Of a stretch of DNA of 64,000 bases, positions 10,419 through 64,000 are shown piece by piece. How positions within the stretch are numbered: position 1 is the first letter of the stretch; each line of letters opens with the position of its first letter. A program made the position numbers and the translations under genes. The DNA is from Bombyx mori. Its lineage: Eukaryota; Arthropoda; Insecta; Lepidoptera; Bombycidae. The notes under the pieces are model-generated. The model was not told the DNA's origin, searched no databases, and saw nothing but the letters and a program-made list of their open reading frames with translations. The stretch covers positions 9,069,501 to 9,133,500 of the forward strand of contig NC_085121.1 in NCBI RefSeq assembly GCF_030269925.1, read 5' to 3'.

Positions 10419-11363
10419 TACAATTTCGTTCATAGCGAACGAATTATGAATTTCTATGTGGAAATATGAAGAACTTTTATTTATGAAATACATGTATTAA
10501 ATTTACACGCGTCGGTCTGACCTGAGTTAATGGTACATACTGTATCAGAAAAAAGCTCGATCGGCCGCTAAAGTTCAAAGTTTGTTACAAAAAGTTAGTA
10601 CCTAAATAAAGTGACTTAATTCAATTGGAAATAAAATTTTAAAACAGAACAGAACTTATTATTATTAATTATTAATATATAAACACAATACGACTTAATT
10701 GTAAAACTATAGATTATAAAATTAAATGTTGGGGATAATGAGATTAATTAATTTATCGTCTCGTTACATTTTGAAAGTTACATTGTACATACACTTGTTT
10801 GAAGAAGAGCAAGCCTGAGCTTCTTACGGAATCTTTTTATTTATGAAACTACATTCCTGATCAATTGTAATGGCGTTTTCTAATCCTCTGTAAAGTATTA
10901 TTTGACCCAAATACATTCTGATGTATATTTTTTTGTATATTTCACGATCCTCACTTCTGTACAGTCCCCTTCCTGTCCAATATCTCTATGAAAGATATTT
11001 GGTATTCGTTGTCCACCTAATATTTTATTCTATCTATTCTTCAGGTTTCCTTGTGGTATCCGTAACACAGGAGAAATTCTAGCTTAGAACCGTCGAATGT
11101 GGTACGACTTTACTTGTTACTTTTCGACGTAAATTCTAGTGACCTTGCTTGACTGCGATTGCTAATTTTGTAAGTACATCTCTCACAAAGACCGGAACGC
11201 ACGTTCAAATTAGTGAATTTCAAGCATATTAAAAATTTTACCCCAATCGATCCCTAATAATCTACCAAAAATAAAGAAAATGACAAATTGAAAAGGCAAG
11301 CTACACTGTAAATTGTGTAAATCCTTAAAAATCCAATTTCTAGATTAACGACAAAATGTTTAG

Positions 11364-11499
11364 ATAACTTTTTTCATTCGCTGTTCAAGAATAAATTTCG
11401 ATTTGCAAAAATAAGGCATAAATAATAATTATGTCATATTACTGTACCTACTTCGATTAATAAATGTTTACGATTAATTTTTTTTTACTTTTAACTTGT
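11364..11499. repeat. Direct repeat, copy 2
   Basis: Diverged partner of 10290-10418; it differs by substitutions and a small insertion in a T-run. Confidence 0.65.
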
Positions 11500-11641
11500 T
11501 TGTGGTTGAGATATTTACGATGAACTGAAGATTACTGCCTAACAAAGATGCCTGTATTTTTTTGAATAATATTATTATGACTTTCCGATTTAAAGCTCCA
11601 TTAAAACAATTGTTGATATATTTATCTCGTCTGTTTATGAA

Positions 11642-12067
11642 GTATAGCGGCCCGCTCCGGTTCCGCTCGGGTCTTTAACAAAAATTTCAACGATATTTGA
11701 CGTTGTTTTATTTTTTTTAATAAAAGAACACTTATTGCGGTATAACTATAATAGTTAGACACATGCTGTCGCGACACTTTTTGTAAATAATAATGTGTTC
11801 TACAAAGTCGTAGTACATTATTTTATTCTATCATCAATAGTTTTCGCAGGGCACGCGATGTACATTTTTTTACACCTTGGGTTACATTATAAGAGTTTTA
11901 GTAGGGATCCCTATTTTTTTTTTTCAAAAAAGACTATAGCTTATGTCACTCGGCAATAGTGTAGCTTCCAAACAGTGAAAGAATTTTTCAAATCGGTTCA
12001 GTAGTTTCGAAGCTTATTCAATACAAACAAACAAACAAATATTTCCTCTTTATAATATTAGTATAGA
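11642..12067 (-). mobile_element. Non-autonomous Helitron, minus orientation
   Basis: Read on the minus strand it begins TCTATACTAATATTATAAAG at 12067 and ends in a degenerate CCGGAGCGGGCCGCTATA near 11642. The 5' part (GTTTGTTTGTTTG, then the 'CGAAACTACTGAACCGATTT' block) matches the better-preserved copy at 31116-31331. Confidence 0.6.
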
Positions 12068-12194
12068 AGTATAGATGTAAATTAGAAAATTATCGTAAAT
12101 TTTTTGTTGCCGGAATCATCACAGTATTTCGTGGAGGAGGTGAGGAGGTTGTCGTGGACGCGTCAGCCGGCTCCGATGCAAGTCTGGTTTCATC

Positions 12195-12240
12195 AGCTTC
12201 ATATAAGCCAGCACGGTACGCGCGCGCCACGCAGTAGGTA
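12195..12240 (+). promoter_or_regulatory. Candidate TATA/Inr core promoter of the ABCC gene
   Basis: TATAAG at 12202-12207, then a GCAGTA initiator-like motif at 12231-12236, a TATA-to-Inr spacing of about 31 bases. Both sit in a GC- and CpG-rich patch (about 12130-12320) within AT-rich DNA, 230 bases upstream of the ABCC start codon. Spacing and composition support it; the transcript start is not proven. Confidence 0.45.
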
Positions 12241-12461
12241 TTCGGAACGTCAGCGCTCGCTCCGTGTCGTTGCCGGTCAACGGTTCGCGCTTGCGCATCC
12301 CGCAACTACTACCGCGATCGACAAACGTACGAAAACAAAAATGCGGATTTACTAAACTGAACTGAATTTGCGTGATTTTTTTTTACGTAAACACACGTAT
12401 AGTTAATTTTGCTTGTTGTTTTAAAAATACGAACATTAAAAAAAAAACTGAAAAAATCAAA

Positions 12462-63985
<51,524 letters not shown>

Positions 63986-64000
63986 TAAATTAGATGAATT

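Larger units (their letters stand above)
10181..11641. other. Intergenic DNA with an internal direct repeat
   Basis: AT-rich. The segments 10290-10418 and 11364-11499 are diverged direct copies sharing 'TCAAG.ATAAATTTCGAT' and 'ACTGTACCTACTTCGATTA'. I recognise no gene. Confidence 0.5.

Noticed and set aside
12104..12355. 83-codon frame upstream of the ABCC start
   Set aside because: It lies over the GC-rich promoter/5'UTR patch, where open frames appear in both strands by composition; no homology.

Overview
This is lepidopteran nuclear DNA, almost certainly Bombyx (B. mori or its wild relative). It is AT-rich, has spliceosomal introns, and carries many copies of the tRNA-headed Bm1 SINE together with Jockey-, R1- and RTE-type LINEs, mariner elements and non-autonomous Helitrons typical of moths.

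The only host gene I can support is a plus-strand ABC transporter of the ABCC (MRP) subfamily, of the short MRP4-like kind without TMD0. Its start codon is at 12462 and it runs off the right edge. Twenty-two coding positions were joined by hand; reading frame and splice phase agree at every junction, giving 1,209 residues: TMD1, a complete NBD1, TMD2, and NBD2 as far as its Walker A motif. The remainder of NBD2 lies beyond 64000. Exon 7 exists twice (45629-45755 and 46191-46317): two 127-nt, phase-matched, diverged copies of the TM6 exon, the hallmark of mutually exclusive splicing.

Layout. 1-5011: a Jockey-clade LINE on the minus strand ('element A'), with an intact ORF1 and an ORF2 open to the window edge, plus a structured 5'UTR. 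5012-12100: intergenic DNA with truncated LINE 3' ends, one Bm1, Helitrons and a short direct repeat. About 12200: TATA-type promoter candidate in a GC-rich patch. 12462-12685: exon 1. 12686-42228: a 29.5-kb first intron packed with transposons, including an R1-clade element that has ORF1 but no ORF2 (16107-19521), two broken mariners, an inverted pair of Helitrons and a 470-bp tandem duplication. 42229-63958: exons 2-22, with introns holding Bm1, Helitron, a second SINE family, and a 5.1-kb Jockey element ('element B', 56568-61697) bounded by a 12-bp target-site duplication.

Splice sites were judged by eye from consensus, frame and homology. Repeat boundaries are approximate unless a target-site duplication or terminal motif is given.
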